This document shows positions 7,312-15,029 of a stretch of 15,553 nucleotides of DNA, piece after piece. The stretch's first letter is position 1. Each line of letters begins with the position of its first letter. The notes beneath the pieces were generated by a model. The model saw nothing but the letters and a program-made list of their open reading frames with translations. It was not told where the DNA came from and made no database searches. The translations under genes were made by a program, and so were the position numbers. Source of the stretch: an uncultured Barnesiella sp. (GTDB lineage: Bacteria; Bacteroidota; Bacteroidia; Bacteroidales; Barnesiellaceae_A); assembly GCA_904502265.1 (NCBI GenBank), contig CAJGDT010000016.1:1-15553 (forward strand), written 5' to 3'.

Positions 7312-7698
7312 ATGGCAAACAAATCTATTATCAGACTTCGCATGAGCAGCCATGATGCTCACTATGGTGGCAATCTTGTTGACGGTGCTCGCATGCTCCA
7401 ACTTTTTGGTGACGTAGCTACCGAACTCCTCATCCAACGCGATGGCGACGAAGGTCTTTTCAAAGCATACGACAACATTGAGTTTATGGCTCCCGTATAT
7501 GCCGGTGACTACATCGAGGCCGAAGGCGAAATCGTATCGGAAGGCAACACATCACGCAAGATGGTGTTTGAAGCTCGCAAAGTAATCGTTCCCCGTCCCG
7601 ACATCTCACCCTCGGCATGCGACGTACTCGAAGAGCCCATCGTAGTGTGCAGAGCAAGTGGTACTTGCGTAACTCCCAAAAATTGCCAAAGAAAATAA
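7312..7698 (+). CDS. kal: 3-aminobutyryl-CoA ammonia-lyase
   Basis: This 128-residue protein with a single hotdog-fold domain removes ammonia from L-3-aminobutyryl-CoA to give crotonyl-CoA, the step that links lysine breakdown to the butyrate branch (EC 4.3.1.14). The start MANKSIIRLRMSSHDAHYGG, then GARMLQLFGDVATELL and the central FMAPVYAGDYIEAEGEI, are typical of Kal and distinguish it from ordinary hotdog thioesterases, which are otherwise its nearest look-alikes. Assignment is firm because kce follows after 16 bases and kdd and kamA lie beyond. A 70-base gap with no promoter or terminator signal separates it from atoD. Confidence 0.93.
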   Translation: MANKSIIRLRMSSHDAHYGGNLVDGARMLQLFGDVATELLIQRDGDEGLFKAYDNIEFMAPVYAGDYIEAEGEIVSEGNTSRKMVFEARKVIVPRPDISPSACDVLEEPIVVCRASGTCVTPKNCQRK

Positions 7699-7714
7699 AA
7701 GACAATAACAAGAT

Positions 7715-8545
7715 ATGGAGAAACTTATAATCACAGCCGCCATTTGCGGTGCTGAAGTAACCAAAGAGCAAAACCCCGCCGTTCCCTACACTGTAGAGGA
7801 AATTGTACGCGAGGCCAAGTCGGCAGTTGACGCCGGTGCTGCTATCGTTCACTTGCACGTTCGCGAGGACGATGGTACTCCCACACAAAGCAAAGCTCGC
7901 TTCAAAGAGTGTATCGACGCTATCTACGAGGTATGCCCCGATGTAATCATCATCCCCTCAACAGGTGGTGCAGTAGGCATGAGCGCCGAAGAGCGCTTGC
8001 AACCCACCGAGTTGTTCCCCGAAATGGCAACACTCGACTGCGGTACTTGCAACTTTGGCGACGAAATGTTTGAGAACACTATGCCCATGATGAGAGACTT
8101 TGGTAAGAGAATGATTGAGAACAACATCAAGCCCGAGTATGAGTGCTTCGAAATGGGTCACCTCGACACAGTATTGAAGATGGCTCAAAAGGGTCAAGTT
8201 CCCGGTGCTCCCATGCAATTCAACTTCGTATTGGGTGTTCCCGGATGTACTCCCGCCACTGTACAAAACCTCGCATGGTTGGTAAATTCAATCCCCGCAG
8301 GTTCTACATGGACAGCTACAGGTATCGGTCGTCACGCGTTCACATTGGCAGCACACGCCATTGCAATGGGTGGTAACGTACGCGTAGGCTTCGAGGACAA
8401 CTTGAACCTCGAGAAGGGTGTTCCTGCCAAGTCAAACGGCGAATTGGTAGCCAAAGTGGTGAGAATTGCCAAAGAACTCGGTAGAGAGATTGCCACATCG
8501 GCCGAGGCACGCGAAATCTTGTCTTTGCCTCCCCGCAAAAAATAA
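7715..8545 (+). CDS. kce: 3-keto-5-aminohexanoate cleavage enzyme
   Basis: This 276-residue TIM-barrel enzyme of the BKACE (DUF849) family uses acetyl-CoA to turn (S)-5-amino-3-oxohexanoate into L-3-aminobutyryl-CoA and acetoacetate (EC 2.3.1.247) by a metal-dependent Claisen-type reaction. The zinc ligands His46 and His48 lie in IVHLHVRED, at the same numbers I recall for the characterised enzyme, with the third ligand Glu227 in GFEDN. Glu14 (ICGAE), Ser82, Arg223 and Asp228 occupy the other described active-site positions, with a three-residue shift late in the chain. The conserved Glu14 is the residue credited with reading the substrate amino group, which favours true Kce over other BKACE members. 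It sits between kal and kdd with gaps of 16 and 43 bases. Confidence 0.95.
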   Translation: MEKLIITAAICGAEVTKEQNPAVPYTVEEIVREAKSAVDAGAAIVHLHVREDDGTPTQSKARFKECIDAIYEVCPDVIIIPSTGGAVGMSAEERLQPTELFPEMATLDCGTCNFGDEMFENTMPMMRDFGKRMIENNIKPEYECFEMGHLDTVLKMAQKGQVPGAPMQFNFVLGVPGCTPATVQNLAWLVNSIPAGSTWTATGIGRHAFTLAAHAIAMGGNVRVGFEDNLNLEKGVPAKSNGELVAKVVRIAKELGREIATSAEAREILSLPPRKK

Positions 8546-8588
8546 TTTTCAACAGCAAATAGTAACAAACTTATAAATTCATACGACA

Positions 8589-9629
8589 ATGAAAAAAGGT
8601 AACAAATACGGTATCCACCGCGTAATCGAACCCAAAGGCGTTCTTCCTCAACCCGCTAACAAACTCGACAACAACATGGACGAGATTTACGATAACGAAA
8701 TTCTCATCGATGTTCAAACACTCAATATCGACTCTGCATCATTCACCGAAATCTCAAGAAGATGTGATGGTGACATCGAGAAGATCAAAGAGACAATGAA
8801 GTGGATTGTTGAGACACAAGGTAAACATCGCAATCCTTGGACTGGTTCGGGTGGTATGTTGCTCGGTACTGTTGAGAAAATTGGTGATGCTCTTGCTGAT
8901 AAAATCGACCTCAAAGTTGGTGACAAAATCGCAACATTGGTATCTCTCTCACTCACACCCCTCCGTATTGACGAGATTCTCGAAGTACGTCCCGATGTAG
9001 ACCAAGTAGACATCAAGGGTAAAGCTATCCTCTTCGAGAGCGGTATCTACGCTAAGATTCCTGCTGACCTTCCCGAAAAACTCGCTTTGTCGGCTCTCGA
9101 CGTTGCTGGTGCTCCCGCTCAAACAGCTAAGCTCGTTAAGCCCGGCGATACAGTACTCATCATCGGTGCCGGTGGTAAGTCAGGTATGCTCTGCTGCTAC
9201 GAGGCTAAGAAACGTGCCGGTGTTACAGGTAAGGTTATCGGTCTCTGCCACAGCCAAAAGAGTACTGAGCGCTTGCAAAAACTCGGTTTCTGCGACATCG
9301 TATTCTCGGCCGACGCTACCGATTCAGTAGCTGTACTCAACAAGATCGAGGAGCTCACTAAGGGCGAGATGTGTGACATCACTATCAACAACGTGAACAT
9401 CGAGGCTACTGAGATGACATCTATTCTCTGTACCAAGAACACAGGTATCGTATACTTCTTCTCAATGGCTACAAGCTTCACTAAGGCAGCTCTCGGTGCT
9501 GAGGGTGTAGGTAGCGACGTTACTATGATTATGGGTAACGGCTATACCAAAGGCCACGCCGAAATCACACTCCAAGAACTCCGCGAGTGCGAGGAGTTGA
9601 GAAAAGTATTCACTGAGTTGTACGCATAA
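8589..9629 (+). CDS. kdd: L-erythro-3,5-diaminohexanoate dehydrogenase
   Basis: This 346-residue NAD-dependent enzyme deaminates L-erythro-3,5-diaminohexanoate oxidatively to (S)-5-amino-3-oxohexanoate, giving NADH and ammonia (EC 1.4.1.11). The layout resembles a medium-chain dehydrogenase: an N-terminal catalytic part with WTGSGGMLLGTVEKIG and GDKIATLVSLSLTPL, then a Rossmann fold whose glycine motif GAGGKSG is at 193-199. The family is specific to lysine fermentation, and its position between kce and kamA settles the call. Length is normal. The NADH made here would be used by the crotonyl-CoA to butyryl-CoA branch, whose genes are not in view. Confidence 0.94.
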   Translation: MKKGNKYGIHRVIEPKGVLPQPANKLDNNMDEIYDNEILIDVQTLNIDSASFTEISRRCDGDIEKIKETMKWIVETQGKHRNPWTGSGGMLLGTVEKIGDALADKIDLKVGDKIATLVSLSLTPLRIDEILEVRPDVDQVDIKGKAILFESGIYAKIPADLPEKLALSALDVAGAPAQTAKLVKPGDTVLIIGAGGKSGMLCCYEAKKRAGVTGKVIGLCHSQKSTERLQKLGFCDIVFSADATDSVAVLNKIEELTKGEMCDITINNVNIEATEMTSILCTKNTGIVYFFSMATSFTKAALGAEGVGSDVTMIMGNGYTKGHAEITLQELRECEELRKVFTELYA

Positions 9630-9637
9630 TACGTTTG
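9630..9637 (+). promoter_or_regulatory. Possible internal promoter for kamA-kamE
   Basis: TACGTTTG directly follows the kdd stop and matches TAnnTTTG. No convincing TTTG lies 19-21 bases upstream. If used, transcription would begin near 9643 and give a leader of about 190 bases ahead of kamA, containing the hairpin at 9682-9709. Confidence 0.35.
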
Positions 9638-9681
9638 CAGCTAACAGGCATGTACATTCACTATACACTATAGTATAAGAA

Positions 9682-9709
9682 CCGGCATGGGGTAAATACC
9701 CCCTGCCGG
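9682..9709 (+). other. Strong GC-rich hairpin in the kdd-kamA gap
   Basis: CCGGCA at 9682-9687 pairs with TGCCGG at 9704-9709. Across a single T/C mismatch, GGGG (9689-9692) then pairs with CCCC (9699-9702) around a TAAATA loop. The sequence after it (CTATTAAGTTTCTTG) is not a good T-tract, so it is not a standard terminator. It could be a processing or stability element, or a partial attenuator. The rest of the 204-base gap holds an ACTATAGT palindrome (9667-9674) and no ORF or recognisable riboswitch. Confidence 0.6.
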
Positions 9710-9833
9710 CTATTAAGTTTCTTGACGATACTGTTACCGAAAGTACAAGCCCCAAGGCAAACAACACAACTACAACACTGAATAACAAACACATAACACT
9801 ATCAACTCGTCAATAACAACATTATATAAAGCT

Positions 9834-11087
9834 ATGACAGAATCAAGAAGATACGAACTGTTTCCCAACGTTACCGACGAACAATGGAACGACTGGAAAT
9901 GGCAAGTAAAAAACAGAATAGAGACTCTTGAGGACTTGAAGAAATATGTAACACTCACTCCCGAAGAGGAGGAAGGTGTTAAGAAGACTCTTCAAACATT
10001 GAGAATGGCAATCACACCTTATTATATAAGCTTGATTGACCCCAACAACCCCGATTGTCCTGTAAGAAAACAAGCTGTACCTACAGCTAAGGAGACTTAC
10101 CAATCGCCTGCCGACCTTCTCGACCCTCTCCACGAGGATGAAGACTCGCCCGTTCCCGGTCTTACTCACCGTTATCCCGATCGCGTGTTGCTTCTTATCA
10201 CCGACATGTGCTCGATGTACTGCCGTCACTGTACAAGAAGACGCTTTGCAGGTCAAAAGGATGCTGAGAGTGCAGTAGACCGCATCGACCGCGCTATCGA
10301 ATACATTGCCAAGACACCCCAAGTACGCGATGTACTCCTCTCGGGTGGTGACGCCCTTATGGTAAGCGACGAGCGTCTCGAATATATCATCTCACGCCTC
10401 CGTCAAATACCTCACGTTGAGATTGTACGCATCGGTTCAAGAACTCCCGTTGTGTGTCCTCAACGTATTACCGACAACTTGGTAAACATGCTCAAGAAAT
10501 ATCACCCCGTATGGTTGAACACTCACTTCAATCACCCTCAAGAGGTAACTAAAGAGGCTACCGAGGCTTGCGCCAAATTGGCAAATGCCGGTATACCCTT
10601 GGGTAACCAAACAGTATTGTTGAGAGGTGTGAACGACTGTGTATACACCATGAAGAAACTCATGCACGAGTTGGTGAAGATGAGAGTACGCCCCTACTAC
10701 ATCTACCAATGTGACTTGTCAATGGGTATCGAGCACTTCAGAACTCCCGTATCGAAGGGTCTTGAGATTATCGAAGGTCTCAGAGGTCACACTTCGGGTT
10801 ATGCAGTGCCCACATTCGTTGTTGACGCTCCCGGCGGTGGTGGTAAAACTCCCGTTATGCCTCAATACGTTGTATCTCAATCGCCCGGCCGCGTAGTTCT
10901 CCGCAACTTCGAGGGTGTAATCACTACTTACACCGAGCCTACCGACTATAAGAACGAGTGCAACTGCAAGTATTGCCAAGAGGCTAACATCAAGAATGCC
11001 GAGGGTGTATCTTCTTTGTTGCAAGGTAAAGAGATGACTATCGAGCCTGCTCACCTCAGCCGTAAGGAGAGAGCTCACAAAGAATAA
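9834..11087 (+). CDS. kamA: Lysine 2,3-aminomutase
   Basis: This 417-residue radical-SAM, PLP-dependent enzyme converts L-lysine to L-beta-lysine (EC 5.4.3.2), the entry step. The [4Fe-4S] motif CxxxCxxC is Cys126, Cys130 and Cys133. The PLP lysine is Lys338 in PGGGGK. Asp294 and Asp331, which bind the substrate epsilon-amino group in the Clostridium subterminale enzyme, are both present, so lysine rather than glutamate or a tRNA/EF-P substrate is expected. The structural zinc site is complete: Cys269 plus Cys376, Cys378 and Cys381. All these positions are one higher than in the clostridial protein, showing near-perfect colinearity. The ATG at 9834 gives the usual length. It is preceded by a 204-base gap and followed after 19 bases by kamB. 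Confidence 0.97.
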   Translation: MTESRRYELFPNVTDEQWNDWKWQVKNRIETLEDLKKYVTLTPEEEEGVKKTLQTLRMAITPYYISLIDPNNPDCPVRKQAVPTAKETYQSPADLLDPLHEDEDSPVPGLTHRYPDRVLLLITDMCSMYCRHCTRRRFAGQKDAESAVDRIDRAIEYIAKTPQVRDVLLSGGDALMVSDERLEYIISRLRQIPHVEIVRIGSRTPVVCPQRITDNLVNMLKKYHPVWLNTHFNHPQEVTKEATEACAKLANAGIPLGNQTVLLRGVNDCVYTMKKLMHELVKMRVRPYYIYQCDLSMGIEHFRTPVSKGLEIIEGLRGHTSGYAVPTFVVDAPGGGGKTPVMPQYVVSQSPGRVVLRNFEGVITTYTEPTDYKNECNCKYCQEANIKNAEGVSSLLQGKEMTIEPAHLSRKERAHKE

Positions 11088-11106
11088 TACTCACAAACAA
11101 TAGGTC

Positions 11107-12126
11107 ATGCCCTTTATCAACGACATTCTCAATTACGACAGCCTATCGATTGTAGGCATGGAGAAGAACGTGGGCAAAACCGAATGTTTGAACTATATCC
11201 TACGCAGGTTGCCGCTACAAGAAAAGAGTGTAGCGGTAACCTCGATAGGAATAGACGGCGAAAACAAAGACCAAGTAACCTCGACCAAAAAGCCCGAGAT
11301 ATACTTGCGCGAAGGCATGTATCTGTCGACTGCCGAAGCACACTATCGCGAGCGCCGATTGGTGAGCGAACTGGTCGAAATAACCAACGAGCGTAGCTCA
11401 TTGGGACGCATCGTAACAGCCAAGGTTGTTATAGGCGGTAAAGCTCTCATATCGGGCCCTTCATCGGGTGTATCACTGCGCAGATGGGTCGAGAGTATTA
11501 AGAAATATGGTATAGACCTCACCATTATAGATGGTGCTATATCGCGACTTAGCTCGGCATCGCCTGCTATCAGCAAGGCTATGATATTATCGACAGGTGC
11601 TGCCCTATCGTCCAATATCAACACCTTGGTACAGAAGACCAAGTTTGTAGTAGAAATGATAGGTCTGGACAAACTTGAAGATGCGAGTCGCGACACCTTG
11701 TGCGACATAGAGAGTGGCGTGTGGGGCGTTGACAATGAGGGAAACCTCATCGACTTTAAGATAACTTCGGCACTGGCTATCAATACCATTAAGGTAGATA
11801 TAACCAAAGGCATGAAGATAATATACACCGTAGGTGCATTGACCGACAAGCTACTCAACCTCATTGCCGAGTCAAAGAACATTAAGAATGTAACCTTGGT
11901 GGTGAAAGACTTTACAAAGATTTTTGTGAGCGAAACGGCTTACAGAACTTTTTGCTCAAGAGGTGGAAATATAAGGGTACTACAAAAAAGCAAGCTCATA
12001 GCTGTATGTGTAAACCCTACCGCACCCAACGGATATGTGTTGGATAGCGATACTTTGTGTAGAAAACTCCAGGAAGCGATAAAGCTGCCTGTTTATGATA
12101 TAGTAAAGAACGAATATGACATTTAA
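11107..12126 (+). CDS. kamB: KamB, putative lysine 5,6-aminomutase reactivase subunit (P-loop protein)
   Basis: This 339-residue soluble protein has a Walker A-type P-loop near the start, GMEKNVGKT at residues 17-25, followed by ECLNYILRRL. A possible strand-Asp (LTIIDGAISRLSSASP, about 138-153) could be a Walker B-like or switch region. I recognise it mainly by place: a gene of this kind sits between kamA and the mutS-like kamC in lysine-fermentation loci, and it is named KamB, with KamC, as reactivating the B12-dependent mutase. That role is recalled, not shown by sequence. Its stop overlaps the kamC start by 11 bases, suggesting translational coupling and a complex. Codon use differs sharply from kamA and kamD: 20 of 36 Ile codons are ATA. 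Confidence 0.8.
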   Translation: MPFINDILNYDSLSIVGMEKNVGKTECLNYILRRLPLQEKSVAVTSIGIDGENKDQVTSTKKPEIYLREGMYLSTAEAHYRERRLVSELVEITNERSSLGRIVTAKVVIGGKALISGPSSGVSLRRWVESIKKYGIDLTIIDGAISRLSSASPAISKAMILSTGAALSSNINTLVQKTKFVVEMIGLDKLEDASRDTLCDIESGVWGVDNEGNLIDFKITSALAINTIKVDITKGMKIIYTVGALTDKLLNLIAESKNIKNVTLVVKDFTKIFVSETAYRTFCSRGGNIRVLQKSKLIAVCVNPTAPNGYVLDSDTLCRKLQEAIKLPVYDIVKNEYDI

Positions 12127-13462
12127 GTCGGCACTTGAAATAGACTGTGGATTGCGTTATATGTACGACTCGTTGTGCATAATGTCGTCGTGTGGCCGTA
12201 AGATGCTACTCAACAGCGACATGATGACTACAAAGAGTGACATTGACGCATACTATCTCCGACTCAATGACATATATAGTAAGAACTGCTCTCAAATAGC
12301 TCACAAGCTAATGCTCCTCAAGGATATACACAACACCTTGAGTCGCCTTGGCGATGGAACTACACTTGATGATATTGAGCTATTTGAGGTAAAACACCTG
12401 GCCATACTCTCGTCGCAGATACGAACATTGCTCGTTGAGCTAAACATCACAGCCATAGAGTTACCTCAACTCGACAAGGTGGTTGAGATATTGGACCCCG
12501 ACAAGCTCAATATTCCTTCGTTTTATGTATATGATTCATACTGCGAGGAATTGCGAGAGGTTCGCAAGCAGATGAAAGCACTGCAAGCGCATGGTGAGGA
12601 GTTGTCCGACGAAAGTCGCCAAGAATTATCTACTCTGCTTCAACGTCATGCCGACCTCGAGTTGCAGGTAAGAGAAAGTCTATCGCAACAATTGAAAGCC
12701 TACTTGACTCAATTGGTCGATACACTCAACAACCTGGCTTACCTCGACATCCTCGTGGCCAAGGCCGAACAGATTAAAGAGATGAACCTGTGTTTCCCTC
12801 ATATCATCGAGGATACACACACATTATATAATAATATGTATCATCCGGCTGTGAAAGCCCTCCTTGCCGAGCAGGGCAAAGAGTTCATGCCGGTAGATAT
12901 AGCATTTGGTAACGAACCCGTTACCATTATTGGCGCCAATATGGGTGGAAAGAGTGTAGTACTAAAGTCACTCGCACTCAATCAGCTACTGGCTCAATAT
13001 GGATTTGGTGTTGCCGCACAAGAGTGCAGCATCAATCCGGTAGAAGAGATAGCCTTATGCATCGGCGATGAACAAAGTATTGTAAAAGGCGTATCATCAT
13101 TTGCCGGAGAGATATTGGCAATAGACAATGTAATAAAGAAAATAAGAGCAGGTAAAAAGATACTTGCACTGATAGACGAGCCGGCTCGTACCACCAACCC
13201 CGTTGAGGGAACAGCATTGGTAGAAGGCCTGCTTGAAGTCATTAATAGCACCAAAGGTGCATTTATTCTCACCACACACTACAACATCGAAAACAAGAGT
13301 GTGAAACGTTATAGAGTGAAAGGATTGAGAGACGGAAAGATGGATTATACCCTCGAAGAGACTCACTGTGGCGATGTACCTCACGAAGCCATTGCCATAG
13401 CCGAGAGTCTGGGTATTGATTCACAATGGATTGCATACACAAAAAAGAATTTAAATAACTAA
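12116..13462 (+). CDS. kamC: KamC, MutS-like ATPase, putative lysine 5,6-aminomutase reactivase
   Basis: This 448-residue protein carries a MutS-type ATPase domain at the C terminus: Walker A GANMGGKS at 273-280, signature SSFAGE at 328-333, Walker B LALIDEPAR at 350-358, and the family's TTHY at 386-389. Upstream is a helical core or lever-like region (about 50-245) with a coiled-coil-prone stretch near 142-200. The DNA mismatch-recognition and connector domains of real MutS are missing, so mismatch repair is unlikely. By locus position it corresponds to KamC, which with KamB is thought to release damaged cobalamin from lysine 5,6-aminomutase at the cost of ATP. The start overlaps kamB (ATGACATTTAA shared), and kamD follows after 11 bases. 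It also uses many ATA codons, unlike the enzymes either side. Confidence 0.85.
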   Translation: MTFKSALEIDCGLRYMYDSLCIMSSCGRKMLLNSDMMTTKSDIDAYYLRLNDIYSKNCSQIAHKLMLLKDIHNTLSRLGDGTTLDDIELFEVKHLAILSSQIRTLLVELNITAIELPQLDKVVEILDPDKLNIPSFYVYDSYCEELREVRKQMKALQAHGEELSDESRQELSTLLQRHADLELQVRESLSQQLKAYLTQLVDTLNNLAYLDILVAKAEQIKEMNLCFPHIIEDTHTLYNNMYHPAVKALLAEQGKEFMPVDIAFGNEPVTIIGANMGGKSVVLKSLALNQLLAQYGFGVAAQECSINPVEEIALCIGDEQSIVKGVSSFAGEILAIDNVIKKIRAGKKILALIDEPARTTNPVEGTALVEGLLEVINSTKGAFILTTHYNIENKSVKRYRVKGLRDGKMDYTLEETHCGDVPHEAIAIAESLGIDSQWIAYTKKNLNN

Positions 13463-13473
13463 TAAACAGCAAT

Positions 13474-15027
13474 ATGCAAAGCAAATTAGGACTGGATTTT
13501 AAGAAGGTTGAGCGTGCTAAGTTGTTGGCAAAAGATATTGCCAATGAAGTTCAATCATTCGTGGAGTCTAAAACAACAGTAGCCGTAGAGCGTACTTTGT
13601 GTAGACTTATGGGTATTGATGGAGTTGATGAAAATCAAGTTCCCCTACCCAACGTTATCGTTGATGACTTGAAACAAAAAGGTGTGTTGGGCGAAGGTGC
13701 GTTGTTCTACCTTGCCAACGCTATGGTTAACACAGGTTTGTCTCCTCAAGAAGTAGCTGAACGTGTGGCTAAAGGCGAATTGGACTTGACCAAAATCGAG
13801 GTTGCTCCCCAAGCCGAAATCGATAAAGTGTTGCAACCCGTTATCGACGAGAGCATTGCCAAGATACGTGCACGTCGTCAACGTCGCGAGAACTACTTGA
13901 ACACTATCGGTGAGGGTCCCAAACCCTACCTCTACGTTATCGTTGCTACAGGTAACATCTACGAGGATACTGTACAAGCCGAGGCTGCTGCCCGTCAAGG
14001 TGCCGACATCATTGCCGTTATCCGCACCACCGGTCAAAGTCTTCTCGACTACGTACCCTACGGTGTAACAACCGAAGGTTTCGGTGGTACTTACGCTACA
14101 CAAGCCAACTTCAAGATCATGCGCGAGGCTATGGACCGCGTAGGTGAAGAGTTGGGTCGCTACATCCGCGTATGTAACTACTGCTCAGGTTTGTGTATGC
14201 CCGAGATTGCCATCATGGGTGCATTTGAGGGTCTTGATGTGATGTTGAACGATGCCCTCTATGGTATCTTGTTCCGCGACATCAACATGCAACGTACTCT
14301 CATCGACCAATATATGTCACGTATCATCAACGGTTTTGCAGGCGTTATCATCAACACAGGTGAGGATAACTACCTTACTACAGCCGACGCTGTAGAGGCT
14401 GCTCACACCGTATTGGCATCGGACCTCATCAACGAGCAACTCGCTCTCTTGGCAGGCCTTCCCGAAGAGCAAATGGGATTGGGTCACGCATTTGAGATGG
14501 ATCCCATGCTCGAAAACGGCTTCTTGTATGAGCTTGCACAAGCACAAATGGCGCGTGAAATTTTCCCCAACGCTCCTCTCAAATATATGCCTCCTACAAA
14601 GTTCATGACAGGTAACATCTTCCGTGGTCACTTGCAAGACTGTCTCTTCAACATGATAGGTATATGGACCAACCAAGGCTTGCAACTCTTGGGTATGCCC
14701 ACCGAGGCAATCCACACTCCCTTCATGTCTGACCGTTTCCTCTCTATCGAGAATGCCAAGTACATCTTCAACAACATGAAGAGCATCGGCGACGAAATGG
14801 AATTTAAAGAGGGTGGTATCGTACGTAGAAGAGCACAAGAGGTACTCGACAAATCAATCGAATTGCTCGAACAACTCACATCGGAAGGTTTGTTCAACGC
14901 TCTCGAGAAAGGTATCTTCGGTGACGTCAAGAGAAGCCGCGTAGGTGGTAAGGGTCTTGATGGTGTAGTAGAGCAAGGTGCTCACTACATGAATCCATTT
15001 ATTAACTTAATGAAAGGAAAGAAATAA
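13474..15027 (+). CDS. kamD: Lysine 5,6-aminomutase, alpha subunit
   Basis: This 517-residue TIM-barrel subunit, with KamE, moves the terminal amino group of beta-lysine (or D-lysine) to C5 using adenosylcobalamin and PLP (EC 5.4.3.3). Residues reported around PLP and substrate in the Clostridium sticklandii enzyme occur here at the same numbers: Arg184, Ser189, Ser238, Tyr263, Asp298, Asn299 and Lys370. This colinearity supports both the start chosen and an active enzyme. Only 3 of 38 Ile codons are ATA, in contrast with kamB and kamC just upstream, which suggests high expression. kamE begins 2 bases after the stop, as expected for a fixed-ratio complex. Confidence 0.97.
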   Translation: MQSKLGLDFKKVERAKLLAKDIANEVQSFVESKTTVAVERTLCRLMGIDGVDENQVPLPNVIVDDLKQKGVLGEGALFYLANAMVNTGLSPQEVAERVAKGELDLTKIEVAPQAEIDKVLQPVIDESIAKIRARRQRRENYLNTIGEGPKPYLYVIVATGNIYEDTVQAEAAARQGADIIAVIRTTGQSLLDYVPYGVTTEGFGGTYATQANFKIMREAMDRVGEELGRYIRVCNYCSGLCMPEIAIMGAFEGLDVMLNDALYGILFRDINMQRTLIDQYMSRIINGFAGVIINTGEDNYLTTADAVEAAHTVLASDLINEQLALLAGLPEEQMGLGHAFEMDPMLENGFLYELAQAQMAREIFPNAPLKYMPPTKFMTGNIFRGHLQDCLFNMIGIWTNQGLQLLGMPTEAIHTPFMSDRFLSIENAKYIFNNMKSIGDEMEFKEGGIVRRRAQEVLDKSIELLEQLTSEGLFNALEKGIFGDVKRSRVGGKGLDGVVEQGAHYMNPFINLMKGKK

Positions 15028-15029
15028 TC

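Noticed and set aside
8250..8262. GCCACTG string, reminiscent of a B12-box core
   Set aside because: It lies inside the kce coding sequence, with none of the surrounding conserved riboswitch structure.
9682..9709. Rho-independent terminator after kdd
   Set aside because: The stem is strong but the following bases are not a T-tract, and pathway logic argues for at least partial read-through. It is listed as a hairpin of unknown role instead.
12116..13462. DNA mismatch repair protein MutS/MutS2
   Set aside because: Only the ATPase and part of the core region are present. Mismatch-recognition, connector and Smr domains are missing, and the gene is embedded in and coupled to the lysine operon.
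14317..14838. Long open frame (173 codons) on the minus strand inside kamD, and similar ones opposite kamA (9843-10322) and kamB (11343-11882)
   Set aside because: They lie antisense to confidently assigned genes, have no recognisable domains and show shadow-like composition created by the codon bias of the real genes.
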